From: Candidatus Poseidonia sp.
GTDB lineage: Archaea; Thermoplasmatota; Poseidoniia; Poseidoniales; Poseidoniaceae
Length of the DNA stretch: 29,132 bases
Reading direction: 5' to 3'
Assembly (NCBI GenBank): GCA_023254365.1
Contig: JALRLQ010000010.1
Location: forward strand, 1,405-30,536
Position 1 is the first letter of the stretch; each line of letters starts with the position of its first letter. Shown here piece by piece: positions 1 to 9,544 of the stretch. Below the pieces are notes generated by a model that saw only the letters and a program-made list of their open reading frames with translations, did not search any database and was not told the DNA's origin. Position numbers and translations under genes: made by a program.

Positions 1-3
1 CCC

Positions 4-11
4 TATATAAA
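4..11 (-). promoter_or_regulatory. Possible archaeal box A (TATA box) pointing leftward
   Basis: On the minus strand this octamer reads TTTATATA, which matches the archaeal box A consensus TTTAWATA. It could drive a divergent gene left of the window, but that gene cannot be seen. The plus-strand reading TATATAAA could also serve rightward transcription, although it lies about 180 bases before the first start codon. Confidence 0.35.
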
Positions 12-140
12 CATTGCGGTAATATGCCCACCGGAGACCAAGTAACCGCCCGGCTCGCTGAGGGAGAGATTTCCATCTTCACTACGCTATATGAACCCTC
101 GGATGACCTGTTGTATGCTCAACCAAATTGACTTCGGCGT

Positions 141-176
141 ATGTTGAAGAAGGGTCGTCAGCATGGTTGTCTTTGA
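141..176 (+). other. Short upstream ORF (11 codons) in the addB leader
   Basis: An ATG at 141 opens an 11-codon frame ending in TGA at 174-176, ten bases before the GTG start of the large ORF and overlapping its ribosome binding site GAGGTG (175-180). It lies in the same frame as the large gene, so the TGA also blocks any upstream extension of that gene. No ribosome binding site precedes this ATG and the peptide is not recognised. It may be chance or a leader peptide. The rest of 1-185 holds no other gene, only weak TATA-like sequence around 86-93. Confidence 0.2.
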
Positions 177-185
177 GGTGGCTTC

Positions 186-3100
186 GTGGGGAAAGAATTC
201 CGTATCACCTCAGAACTCACGCCACCCGGCGATGGTTTCCCTCCGTGGCTGCGTGAAGCCTTCGCTTCCAGTTCGCCACCCAACATCTTGGTGCTTCACC
301 CCAACGAACTTCTCCGCCAACAAACCATTGAGCGACTTCATCGAGAAGGGGCAGCGGTGGCTCCGCAACACCACGTCACCTTCAACCGTCTTCTGCGTCT
401 GTTGCACACCGATCTACGCCTTCCGGTGTTGCTGGACGACGATGCAAGCAATTTCTTCTCCATGCATCAGCGGTGTGAAGCCGCCGCAGAGGACGGCCAC
501 TTTCCATTCCTTCACGTTCCAGGCGTCGGCGCTTGGACGCAAACCAAAACCCAGCGCCTCCAGCGCCTTCACGGCGAGGTGATGCAACTCCGGCGTCCGT
601 TTGCCTGGACCAACGAGCCCGGTGTCGCGACATACCACGAGATGGCGTTGAAGCACGAAGCGGAGGTGGGTGGCAGCCTCCCCGCCTTGGTTCCGTTCCA
701 TGTTTTGAAGGCCTTGAGGGAGGCTGAAGACCCGCCGTTTCACTTGAGCAGCATTGAAGGCCTTCTCGTGTTGAACACCGCCCCCGATTTTTCCGAAATC
801 GAACAAGACCTCCTGCTCGCCATCGCCTCCTTCGTACCCGTGCATCAGCTCATACACCCAGGCTCGTTTCGCCTTGGGTACCATGGTGCCTACATCCTTG
901 ATGAGGCGCCGTGCACCAAGGAAACCTTCCCGTCTTGGGTGCCCACGCACGAACTTTGGACCCCGGAAAGTGACGGGTGGCGCACGCCGGTCGGCGAAGG
1001 TCTCAACACCACGTTTACGCGAATTCCCGTGGACGACCGTTCGCATATCGAACAGGCGACATTGACCCTGATTCAGGCGTATCGGGAACAACATGATGGC
1101 TCCATTCTCGTTATCGATGGAGCAGCCCGCAACCGTTCTTCTGCATGGTCAGCCGCCTTGGCCAACATCGGTTTGCAATGGGGTGGGGGTGGTGGGACGC
1201 TTTCGGAACAACCGATTCACCATGCCGTGCTCCATGCAGCGCAACTCGGCTTGGGCATGACCGCGTGGTCCTTGGCGTCGCTGTTGGGTGTGTGTACATC
1301 TTCCACCCTTCCCTTGCGCACCGATGTGTTTCCTGACCTCCAGCATCCGTGTCATCCCGAATGGCGCCCACAACCCGACCCTGCGGTCTTGGAAGAATTT
1401 GCACGCAACTTCCACGTGTTGGGTGGCCCCGGAGCCATTGCACGTTGGCTCGGCGTCCTCGCTCAAGCGCGACCGTCCTTCGCCGAACGCTCGCCCGAAC
1501 AAAAGCAACGAGCGCTCGAGGAAACACAGTGGTACCTTGGGTGTTTGTTGCATGCGTGGGCTCCGCTTCTTCCACCAGACGACCTTCACCTGTTGAAGCG
1601 GGAACTTGTCGGATGCAGCACAGGTGAACAACTCCCATTGCCCTCCTCGCCCGAAACGGGCATGGGCTGGTTGACCTGGTACCTTTCAGCCATTGATGTT
1701 GTTCAACTCCAACAGCGACGTGCTCCTCACGATGCGGGTCTTGGAACGCTTCAAACGCTGCTCGATGCGTTGATCAAGGTTCAGGACAACCTCGAATCCA
1801 GCGGTCAAACGCTACCCCAGCAAGGACGCGCCTTCGTCGATGTGCTGGACCATATCGGCCAGTCAACCACGGTATCTGCCTCTTCTTCTCGAACCGCCAA
1901 CATCAACATCGTCACCCCCGAAGATGCGCTTGGCTGTCAGGCGGATTTGATTCTGCTCGTTGGCATGGACGTAGATTCATGGTCGATGCGGACGCCCATC
2001 GTTCCGTGGTTGGACGCACAGGCCCAAGTTGAACTGGGGATGTTCCAATCCGACCTCTTGGTGAGGCGGGGACGTCATCACCTGCGACATTTGTTGAACG
2101 CAGCTCCGACCGTGGTCGTCTTCGACTCCTCACCGGAAGAAGGCGGTGGTCCAAGTGCCCCGATGGCTGAATGGCTCACCGATGTTCGGCGGTCAAATGC
2201 ATGGCACGCCATGCGAGATCCACCTTCGTTCCTGCCCGAGGCCATGACGCAGGGCAACGAGGCCGAGCGCCGTTTTGCTTGGGTGGCCAGAGAATCGGGG
2301 CACGGCAGTTGGCTGACGCCGATGGTGCACGGGACGATTGAAACAAGCGAAGGCCTTCGTTCACTTCGACACGGCCACGCAGGGGCAGACCGTCGCCAAC
2401 AACTGGGGTTGGACGTTCATGCTCGCTTGCCCTACGACGACGCCATCAACCATCCTGCAGCCGTGTTTGATGGCTACGAAGCCGGCATTCAGGGCGACCG
2501 TCGCCGACGGCAACCCAACACCCGTCACTTGAACGAGGGCGAAGCCCTCGGTTGGGAAGCCCGCCAACACCTGCTCTCCATCGACACGCTGGCCCTGCGC
2601 CCTACCAAGGCCAACATCCATCTTCCAAGCGTTTTGGACCATCCGTGGCCTCACCTCGGCCACCGGCACACCGGGAAAATCAGCATGACCGTCGATCCTC
2701 GGCCGTTGCCTTCCTACGGAGAAACCACCCTCTCGATTTCGCAACGGTTTGGGGACATGGGCGTGCCGTATGAGCGTGCGACCTGGTCACCCAGCCGCCT
2801 CGAAGCATGGCTCAAGTGCCCTCGCCAAGCCTGGTTGAAGCAGGCCCTGCTGGCCGATGACGACGACGGCGTGGAATCAGAAGACGTCGATGTTCGAACC
2901 CGGGGTCAAGTGGTTCACGATGCCGAGGCCGCCATCCTTCAGGGGCACGGCGTTCCGTTTGGCGGTGAAATGCTGTCCGGCATTCAACCCCTCCATGAAG
3001 GCCCGATGGGTGATGGCGACGCTGGCTGGCAGACCATCCTCGATTTTTTGCAAGACAACGTGACGTGGTTGGGTCGGCAAAACGCCGTTTCTGTTCATCG

Positions 3101-3923
3101 AACGCGGGACTTGGTTGACGCAAGTCCTGAAGAGTGGCAGGCGCTTCAGGAAGGAACGTTGGATTTGCCTCCAAGGGGTCGCTTGGCTCGTTTGTTGGAG
3201 GCGGACCTCGCCCTCCATCACGCTTCACCGGTTGCGGTGGAATGGCCGACCGTCACCGGCACGGAGCGCTCGGTTGAGATTGAAACACCGAGCCCAGACG
3301 ATGAACCCACTTCGTTCCGCCTCTTCGGTTACGCCGACAGGGTGGATGTTCTGCAGTTGACCACCACGCAGGAACAGGCGCTCAAGGCGAAAGGCATCCT
3401 GTCGGACATCGCTCATGAAACACCTTACCCGCTCACCGGAGAACAACGTCCTGCTCAACGCTTGGTGGTGATTCGCGACTTGAAATCGGTTCAAGGCCCT
3501 GCTCCAAAATACGTCGGCCTTCGTCATTTGCGTTGTTTGTTTGAGGACCTCCAACTGGCCCTCTATGCTCGAGCATGGGAAGTGCTTCACCCCAACGACC
3601 GAGTGGTCGGCGTTGGAGCCAGTGAAATCGGGGAATTCACGACGCATTATGTGGAACTTGACACCGATTTGGAGATGCTCAACGAGAGCCTCGACATCGG
3701 TGAAATCACCAATGTGTTTCCTTTCCATTTCCCAGCCCATCATTCCGACGACACGGCCACCACCCCGTTCCGTCGCTGGATGGTTGAACGTCTGGCCGTG
3801 GCGCAGCGCGCTGTTGACACGGCCGCCAGAGGCCAGGTCAACCCAACCCCGGGTTCGCATTGCGATTACTGTGCCATCGCCACGTCCTGCGGTGCATCCA
3901 CCCTGAACGGAGGTGGGGTTTGA
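186..3923 (+). CDS. addB: AddB-like helicase-nuclease subunit with Fe-S nuclease domain
   Basis: Predicted partner of the AddA-like helicase encoded next, acting on double-strand DNA ends for recombinational repair. The 1245-residue length fits AddB. The N-terminal two thirds looks like a UvrD/AddB helicase fold but has no Walker A where expected (residues 25-50), so it is probably an inactive helicase. The C-terminal third is a PD-(D/E)XK RecB-family nuclease: D1051/D1054, the D1098-L-K1100 triad and Q1123-xxx-Y1127. Cysteines C878, C1226, C1229 and C1235 give C-x347-C-x2-C-x5-C, the arrangement that binds a 4Fe-4S cluster in bacterial AddB. The start is GTG at 186, preceded by GAGGTG at 175-180; an in-frame TGA at 174 excludes a longer protein. 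The stop overlaps the next start by one base (TGATG). Function is inferred from motifs and neighbourhood, since N-terminal similarity is weak. Confidence 0.78.
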   Translation: MGKEFRITSELTPPGDGFPPWLREAFASSSPPNILVLHPNELLRQQTIERLHREGAAVAPQHHVTFNRLLRLLHTDLRLPVLLDDDASNFFSMHQRCEAAAEDGHFPFLHVPGVGAWTQTKTQRLQRLHGEVMQLRRPFAWTNEPGVATYHEMALKHEAEVGGSLPALVPFHVLKALREAEDPPFHLSSIEGLLVLNTAPDFSEIEQDLLLAIASFVPVHQLIHPGSFRLGYHGAYILDEAPCTKETFPSWVPTHELWTPESDGWRTPVGEGLNTTFTRIPVDDRSHIEQATLTLIQAYREQHDGSILVIDGAARNRSSAWSAALANIGLQWGGGGGTLSEQPIHHAVLHAAQLGLGMTAWSLASLLGVCTSSTLPLRTDVFPDLQHPCHPEWRPQPDPAVLEEFARNFHVLGGPGAIARWLGVLAQARPSFAERSPEQKQRALEETQWYLGCLLHAWAPLLPPDDLHLLKRELVGCSTGEQLPLPSSPETGMGWLTWYLSAIDVVQLQQRRAPHDAGLGTLQTLLDALIKVQDNLESSGQTLPQQGRAFVDVLDHIGQSTTVSASSSRTANINIVTPEDALGCQADLILLVGMDVDSWSMRTPIVPWLDAQAQVELGMFQSDLLVRRGRHHLRHLLNAAPTVVVFDSSPEEGGGPSAPMAEWLTDVRRSNAWHAMRDPPSFLPEAMTQGNEAERRFAWVARESGHGSWLTPMVHGTIETSEGLRSLRHGHAGADRRQQLGLDVHARLPYDDAINHPAAVFDGYEAGIQGDRRRRQPNTRHLNEGEALGWEARQHLLSIDTLALRPTKANIHLPSVLDHPWPHLGHRHTGKISMTVDPRPLPSYGETTLSISQRFGDMGVPYERATWSPSRLEAWLKCPRQAWLKQALLADDDDGVESEDVDVRTRGQVVHDAEAAILQGHGVPFGGEMLSGIQPLHEGPMGDGDAGWQTILDFLQDNVTWLGRQNAVSVHRTRDLVDASPEEWQALQEGTLDLPPRGRLARLLEADLALHHASPVAVEWPTVTGTERSVEIETPSPDDEPTSFRLFGYADRVDVLQLTTTQEQALKAKGILSDIAHETPYPLTGEQRPAQRLVVIRDLKSVQGPAPKYVGLRHLRCLFEDLQLALYARAWEVLHPNDRVVGVGASEIGEFTTHYVELDTDLEMLNESLDIGEITNVFPFHFPAHHSDDTATTPFRRWMVERLAVAQRAVDTAARGQVNPTPGSHCDYCAIATSCGASTLNGGGV

Positions 3924-3925
3924 TG
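3909..3925 (+). promoter_or_regulatory. Ribosome binding site and stop/start overlap coupling addB to addA
   Basis: GGAGGTGG at 3909-3916 lies inside the last addB codons, upstream of the ATG at 3923-3925. The addB stop TGA (3921-3923) shares its last base with that ATG. This fixes the addA start at 3923 rather than at the longer open frame beginning 3860, and implies translational coupling of the two subunits. Confidence 0.8.
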
Positions 3926-6900
3926 ATTCATTTCAACACCAGTCAACGGCTCGGGTTGGACCTCGATCGCCACATTGCGTTGGACGCTGGAGCCGGAACC
4001 GGCAAGACGACCGTGATGGCCGAACGCTATGTCCAACACCTGCTCGCCTCCGACCAGCGTGCGACCCTCGTCACGCCAGCAGGGCCACGAACCCCGCTGA
4101 CCGGTCATGGTGCCCTTCGAACACCCAAGCGGCAGCGTACCCAATTGAGCGAATGGCCCGGGTTGTTGCCTTCCGAAGTCGTGGCCATCACCTTCACGCG
4201 CAAATCCGCCGCCGAACTCAAGGCGCGCATTCGCCATCGGGTGAGTCAACTTCGTGCCACGCCGATGCAACACGGCGACGACGACGGCATCTTTGACCCG
4301 CGACTTCGAGGTGAAGACCAAGGCGACGTTGAGATGTTGCTTTCAAGTTTGGATGAAGCACCGATTTCCACCATCGATGCGTTCCTGAACCAGTTGGTTC
4401 AGCCCTACATCGACCTCGTCGCCTTGTACCCGTCCAATCAGCAGGTATCGGAGGAACGGGCGCCGTTGATGGTCAACGACACCTTGCACGCCGTATGGCG
4501 CATTCGGTCCACGGACGACGCCCGAGAAGCCGGGGTGTTGAACCATCACGATGCGTTCATCGAGGCTCGAAATCGCCTTATTGCCCGGCTTGGCGGTCAG
4601 GACCAAGCCGAAGTTGTCCTCAACGGGCTGCTCTCACGGTCGCTTTTCGTTGAGCAATCCCACCGGTCCATGATTCACCAAGCCCAACAGATGGGCTTGT
4701 CGTGGAGTGGTCGTGGCCCCGTCCCCGTCGCCGTCCTGCTCAACACCATCGCTGCACCCGTGGCCGATATTCTTCCTGATTTTGTCGTCGAAGTAGCCCA
4801 ACGATTGAGGGCATGGTCTGACGAGTTCATCCCCTCCGCCAATTATTGCCTTCACCCTGCGGAAGCCGAAACCCACCTGACACGTTTCAACCACCTCCGC
4901 CGCCAAATCACGCAACCGCTGCCGACCGATGCGGGCGAGCAACTGGCATGGATGTGGAAGATTTTCATGGGGCTTGCCACGTATTCCGGTTTGGCCAAAC
5001 CCTCCTGCACCTTCTTTCCCTCGAACAACTTGCCCAGCACGGACGACTGGCCAGGTGGGGTTCTGGCCAAATCCAACGTGCGGGGCATGAACGGTGGTGA
5101 TCGAGACAACCTCTACCAGCGAGCGCATGCACACCTACCAGACCTGAAACGCTTGCTGAATTCAGCCAACGGTCGTCTGATTCGCTTGCTTGCTGGTGCA
5201 GCCTTTTGGTTGAATCCGGGTGACGGCTTCGACGGCATGCCACCCGATTGTCCGCTGCGTGTGGACCCGCTGGAAGAACCCCTTCCGTTGCTTCCTTCCG
5301 AGCGCGACATGTACGTCACCGCTTCGCTGCAAACCGAAGTGCTGGCCGATTTGATGGTGATTCACACGGCCTGTAACCAAATTCTCGCCCGCCGAAAATC
5401 CCTCGACGGGATGCATGATTTTGATGACATGCAGCGGTTTGCGGCCGACTTGTTGCTGGCACGATGCCCCGATGTCTGCCGTCACCGCTATCCGCCCGAC
5501 GTCATCGACGCCCTCGACAGTTTGGGGGATGAACCGTGGAGCGACATGCACATTTCGAGGGCGATGACCATGCTCAACGATCGCCCCGTCCTGCTTGAAG
5601 ATCTGCAGCGCAGGTTTGCGATTCTTAGCGACCTTCGACGGCAATATCGGGCGTTCATCATCGACGAATACCAAGACACCAACCCTGCACACTTTCGCTT
5701 GCTGGCCAGGCTTTGGGGGCGGCGCCATCAACGCGCCGACGACCCTCAGCGTCCGCGCGGGGCGTGGGACCCCACGGTGTGCATCGTCGGTGACATGAAA
5801 CAGAGCATTTACCGGTTCCGTCAAGCAGAAGTTTCGGTGATGCGGCGGGCCGTGGCCGCTATTCGAGCCTTCAATGCGTTTGAGGTGAACGACCAGCGTT
5901 TGGACCACCTTCGCCAATCGGGATGTGGGCGAGACCCCCGCCCGGTGGGTGGCGGAGGCGAGACCGGTTCGTTTTCCAACGAGCACGATGGAGAAGGCTC
6001 AGCCCCTCACACCCATGTCCGGTTTGATGAAGAGGATGTTGCGAACCTCCCACCCATCACCGGAGAACGCCTTCAGCGTCGCCGTGAAGGGCACATTGAC
6101 CTGACGTCCAACCACCGAACACGGCACAACTTGATGGAGACCATGAACGATGTGTTCGACGAGGTGTTCCATCCACGCTATCATGAATTGCCCGGGGACT
6201 GGCACGCCGAGCCTCAACGCCTCCGTCCCGCTCGAGCCACGGAAGAACCGGGTGTGCTGGAATGGCTGCTTCCCGTTCCCGGGCCACGAGTCCCCGCCCC
6301 GTTGGACCTCGACCAAGCGGTGAGTGCCTTCAACGACCCCGCCGCCACTTCGGTCCAACTCGAGCACGAATTGCTTGCTGACCGTCTGCACGCCTTGTTG
6401 CACGGTTCACCAACTCGTCTATGGGATTCATCGAGCGCAACATGGGCCGCTGTCACCGAATCTGGACCACCTATCCGTCCTGAAGACGTCATGATTCTGA
6501 TCAATTCACGCAACCATTTGCCCGACCTCGTCGAGCGTCTACGAGCCCGGAACATCCCCGTCATGGCCGACCGACAGGGCCTGTTGTTGAACCAACCCGT
6601 CGTTCAACCCTTGATGGCGGTGCTTGCGTTGATGGCCCGACCATCCATGAGGAAGGCCGGTTTCGTGTTGGGGCGCTCTCCGGTCGTCGGCATGACTGAG
6701 CGGCAAATCCACGAAGCCTTCCTCGACCTTCCCACCGGCGACCCGGTCTTGCCCCAATTGATTCGTCATGCCCCCAACGAGGCCGTTGCGGCTTTGCTCG
6801 CCGACCTGCTTCAACTGATTCAGTGGGGGGCCGTTTACGATGTGTTCGATGCGGTGTTGGACCGATCGGATTTGTTGGTGGCTTACCCCGATGATGCGCA

Positions 6901-8869
6901 ACGTCAGTTTGCCGAGGCATGGCTGGCCTTGGTGCATGGAATCGGTAAGGAAACGGGCCATGACATCTCGATGATGCACCGGCGCATGGTGGAAACGCGC
7001 AGCCTCGACGGAAAGGGACCCCAAGCGATCACCAAAGCCGACGCTTCCTCGGTTCAAATCATGACCATCCACGGCTCAAAGGGCCTCCAAGCTCCCGTCG
7101 TGGTGGTGTCTGGATTGTTCACCGCCGGCATGGCCGACGCCAGCAAATCCGTTCAAGACAACGTGCTGGTGACGCCCCAGGTGGTGGCGGGACGAATCCA
7201 ACCTTGGCAAACCCGGGACCGACCTCACGACGGGTTGTGGGATTTTGCAAGTCAAATGAACAAGGCCCAAGACAAAGCCGAATTGCGAAGGAAATTCTAC
7301 GTCGCACTCACCCGCGTCAAAGACCGTCTGATCATCACCGGGTCACCAGGAAATCGCTCAACGTTCGATGAGGTCAACGGGCCGCTGTCCGTTCGAATCG
7401 CTCCGGACCCGAGGACCATGGGGCGCATGTTGATCGAAGGGTTCCGTCGTGCAGCCTGGTGTGCAGGCGATGCTCAATCCCCTTGGCTCAAGGAGGGCGA
7501 GGCCGAGGCAGCCCAACTTCCAGCCTTTGAGCCGTTGAAGACCGAAACCCACCTCAATCCTGCGCTTTTGCTCAATGCCAGCCCCTTGGGCGAAGCAGGC
7601 GTGCAAGGCCTCCGTGTGTACCACCATCCTCGCTGCTTCGATGGGGTTCAACCCCTTTCAGTGCAACAGCGGGCCCGAGCGTTGGAAACCCATCTCGCTG
7701 CTGGTCCTCGTGCTCCTGCTCAATCACCTGTTCGGTTGTTGGTCGAGGAGAACATCAAGGGTGCAGCCCATCATCTCGACGCAACCCATCAATGCCAGCG
7801 AAAGTATTGGTTGGAACACATCAAGGGATGGCCGACCGAACCTTTCCGATTCCCTCGGCGAGGCGAAGAACCGCCGGCGTTGGAACCTTGGCCCAAGGCC
7901 ACCGACTTTGGGTTGATGATGCACCGTGTTCTCGAAATCGGGTTGCGCAACCCGTTGAAGTTCCATGACGATACACCGGTCTTGGACCCGTCATGGGCGC
8001 ACCCAAGCGAGGACGATTTGTCCTCTTCCTCCACCGTGGCTCGGGTCATGGAGGAATTCGGTCACGGTGAAGAACAAGCAGAAGGCTCGAGAGAAGCAGC
8101 GTGGCGCGATCGTTTGTTGCACCTTGGCGGGCTCATTGACCGCGGTCTCCTCGGCCGTTGGGTGCAAGGTGAAACCTTGAACGGATGGTCGGTTGAAGCG
8201 GTGCGAACGGAATTACCGTTTTTCCACCGTGAACAGTTGTTGATGGAGGGCGAAGCGATGCAGGCCTTGCTTCCAGCCGATGTTCGCCATGCTGCTACCA
8301 TTCGCGGCATCAACATGGATTTCTCCGGTCGAGCCGATTTGGTGTTGGCGATGGTGAGCGAGAGCGGTGAAGGGGCGTTGCAGGTGGTTGACCTCAAAAC
8401 GCGAGGATGTCTTCTGAAATTCAACGAGCAAAACCCCGGGGCGGGGCACGCTCTTCAGAAGAACCTCCCCGAAACCACGTCCACCGACCCTATCGGCGAG
8501 GAGGAGACTGAATTGTTGCACGAACATCGTCTTCAACTCACGCTGTATTCCATGGCGTTGGAGGCGATGGAGAACAAGAAACCGGTTGACCAACGACGCA
8601 GGGTGCTCCCGCCCGCGTTGCTGTTGGGCGCCAACGGACGAATCGTGCAACTCACCGACAAGCAGTTTGGTACGGCCAAACGCGATCTTCTTGACCATCT
8701 TCAATGGCGCTCGGCCGTTCATCTCAATCCTTTGTTGCCCGAACCGCCACGGTTGGCTGCGGGAAGCGAGTTGTGCCGAACTTGCCCGTTCTATCGTGGT
8801 GATCTTCGTCGATGTGGACCGGAGGGTGAACCGATTGGCTTCCGGTCGCTCATGGACGGTTCGCCGTGA
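3923..8869 (+). CDS. addA: AddA-like UvrD/Rep-family helicase with C-terminal RecB-type Fe-S nuclease
   Basis: Predicted ATP-driven motor and nuclease subunit of a two-subunit DNA end-processing enzyme. The protein has 1648 residues, longer than typical bacterial AddA. Superfamily 1 motifs occur in order: Walker A GAGTGKTT with K28, Ia TFTRKSA (about 90), Walker B DEYQDT (D581/E582), III GDMKQSIYRFR (about 624), IV SNHRTR (about 730), V TIHGSKGL (about 1048) and VI YVALTRVKDR (about 1126). The nuclease domain has D1472, D1490-L-K1492 and Q1538-xxx-Y1542. Cysteines C1291, C1618, C1621 and C1631 form C-x326-C-x2-C-x9-C, resembling the AddB/Cas4 Fe-S pattern. Spacers between motifs I and Ia and between III and IV look longer than in bacterial homologues. 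It overlaps addB by one base, and its end overlaps the convergent methyltransferase by 20 bases. Confidence 0.87.
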   Translation: MIHFNTSQRLGLDLDRHIALDAGAGTGKTTVMAERYVQHLLASDQRATLVTPAGPRTPLTGHGALRTPKRQRTQLSEWPGLLPSEVVAITFTRKSAAELKARIRHRVSQLRATPMQHGDDDGIFDPRLRGEDQGDVEMLLSSLDEAPISTIDAFLNQLVQPYIDLVALYPSNQQVSEERAPLMVNDTLHAVWRIRSTDDAREAGVLNHHDAFIEARNRLIARLGGQDQAEVVLNGLLSRSLFVEQSHRSMIHQAQQMGLSWSGRGPVPVAVLLNTIAAPVADILPDFVVEVAQRLRAWSDEFIPSANYCLHPAEAETHLTRFNHLRRQITQPLPTDAGEQLAWMWKIFMGLATYSGLAKPSCTFFPSNNLPSTDDWPGGVLAKSNVRGMNGGDRDNLYQRAHAHLPDLKRLLNSANGRLIRLLAGAAFWLNPGDGFDGMPPDCPLRVDPLEEPLPLLPSERDMYVTASLQTEVLADLMVIHTACNQILARRKSLDGMHDFDDMQRFAADLLLARCPDVCRHRYPPDVIDALDSLGDEPWSDMHISRAMTMLNDRPVLLEDLQRRFAILSDLRRQYRAFIIDEYQDTNPAHFRLLARLWGRRHQRADDPQRPRGAWDPTVCIVGDMKQSIYRFRQAEVSVMRRAVAAIRAFNAFEVNDQRLDHLRQSGCGRDPRPVGGGGETGSFSNEHDGEGSAPHTHVRFDEEDVANLPPITGERLQRRREGHIDLTSNHRTRHNLMETMNDVFDEVFHPRYHELPGDWHAEPQRLRPARATEEPGVLEWLLPVPGPRVPAPLDLDQAVSAFNDPAATSVQLEHELLADRLHALLHGSPTRLWDSSSATWAAVTESGPPIRPEDVMILINSRNHLPDLVERLRARNIPVMADRQGLLLNQPVVQPLMAVLALMARPSMRKAGFVLGRSPVVGMTERQIHEAFLDLPTGDPVLPQLIRHAPNEAVAALLADLLQLIQWGAVYDVFDAVLDRSDLLVAYPDDAQRQFAEAWLALVHGIGKETGHDISMMHRRMVETRSLDGKGPQAITKADASSVQIMTIHGSKGLQAPVVVVSGLFTAGMADASKSVQDNVLVTPQVVAGRIQPWQTRDRPHDGLWDFASQMNKAQDKAELRRKFYVALTRVKDRLIITGSPGNRSTFDEVNGPLSVRIAPDPRTMGRMLIEGFRRAAWCAGDAQSPWLKEGEAEAAQLPAFEPLKTETHLNPALLLNASPLGEAGVQGLRVYHHPRCFDGVQPLSVQQRARALETHLAAGPRAPAQSPVRLLVEENIKGAAHHLDATHQCQRKYWLEHIKGWPTEPFRFPRRGEEPPALEPWPKATDFGLMMHRVLEIGLRNPLKFHDDTPVLDPSWAHPSEDDLSSSSTVARVMEEFGHGEEQAEGSREAAWRDRLLHLGGLIDRGLLGRWVQGETLNGWSVEAVRTELPFFHREQLLMEGEAMQALLPADVRHAATIRGINMDFSGRADLVLAMVSESGEGALQVVDLKTRGCLLKFNEQNPGAGHALQKNLPETTSTDPIGEEETELLHEHRLQLTLYSMALEAMENKKPVDQRRRVLPPALLLGANGRIVQLTDKQFGTAKRDLLDHLQWRSAVHLNPLLPEPPRLAAGSELCRTCPFYRGDLRRCGPEGEPIGFRSLMDGSP

Positions 8870-9467
8870 GCACCAGCGTGCCGCTCCAACCTTCTTTTGC
8901 ACCAACCTGCTCCGCCTTGATGTCAACGAAGCCAGCGTTGGCCAACCCCTCTTTCCAGGCTTCAATGGACAACGTCGTCATGTGAACTTCCAAGGAAACA
9001 CCCCAATCCAAACTTGACGGGTTTTCGAGATAGTGGTCTACACCGATCACCAGTCGCCCACCGGGATTCATCCAGGCGTCGTGGACGGTCGAAAGGAAGG
9101 CCAACGGGTCATGCAAATAATACACGAATTCCATCGAGTGAACCAGGTCAACCGGTTCATCGGGTCGCCAATCGGGCAACATCGCTTGGGTGTAGGTCCC
9201 TTCGGGGTCGATGGCCTTGGCTTTGGCGATCATGGAAGGTGCCCCGTCCACGCCAGCGGCGCGCGTGCACAACGGGTGCTGGGTCAAGCGGCGAACCACC
9301 CATCCGTTCCCGCACCCAATGTCGATGGCAGAAAACGGTTCCTTTCGGCCTTCGAGCAAGCGGTCGAGCATGACCTCGACACTGGGCGTATGGCCGCGCT
9401 CCATGCCTTCATCTCGACCCGCATCGGCCCATTCGCTGAACAATTCGGTGGCGGGTCGCAGGCTCAT
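8850..9467 (-). CDS. Class I SAM-dependent methyltransferase
   Basis: A 205-residue protein with the Rossmann methyltransferase signature: motif I AIDIGCGNGW at about residues 47-56, an acidic motif II position in AAGVDGA, then the PVDLVHSMEFVYYLHDP region and a GGRLVIGVDHY strand. The substrate cannot be told from sequence. The start is uncertain: ATG at 9467 (MSLRPATEL) is chosen because homologous-looking sequence begins there, but in-frame starts at 9494, 9506 and 9524 (GTG) are possible and none has a clear ribosome binding site. It is the only minus-strand gene in this part of the window, convergent with addA (20-base overlap) and divergent from the iminopeptidase gene, so it is probably transcribed alone. 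Confidence 0.83.
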   Translation of the reverse strand: MSLRPATELFSEWADAGRDEGMERGHTPSVEVMLDRLLEGRKEPFSAIDIGCGNGWVVRRLTQHPLCTRAAGVDGAPSMIAKAKAIDPEGTYTQAMLPDWRPDEPVDLVHSMEFVYYLHDPLAFLSTVHDAWMNPGGRLVIGVDHYLENPSSLDWGVSLEVHMTTLSIEAWKEGLANAGFVDIKAEQVGAKEGWSGTLVLTANRP

Positions 9468-9544
9468 GGAGATGGGCCTTTCACGGCTGTCCATGAAGAT
9501 GTTCATGGCGAAAGGAAGATGCACACCCTACCCTTGGAGGTGTC

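Noticed and set aside
163..582. 139-codon frame starting at an ATG upstream of addB
   Set aside because: It overlaps addB in another frame, has no ribosome binding site of its own and shows Ser/Pro/Cys-rich shadow composition.
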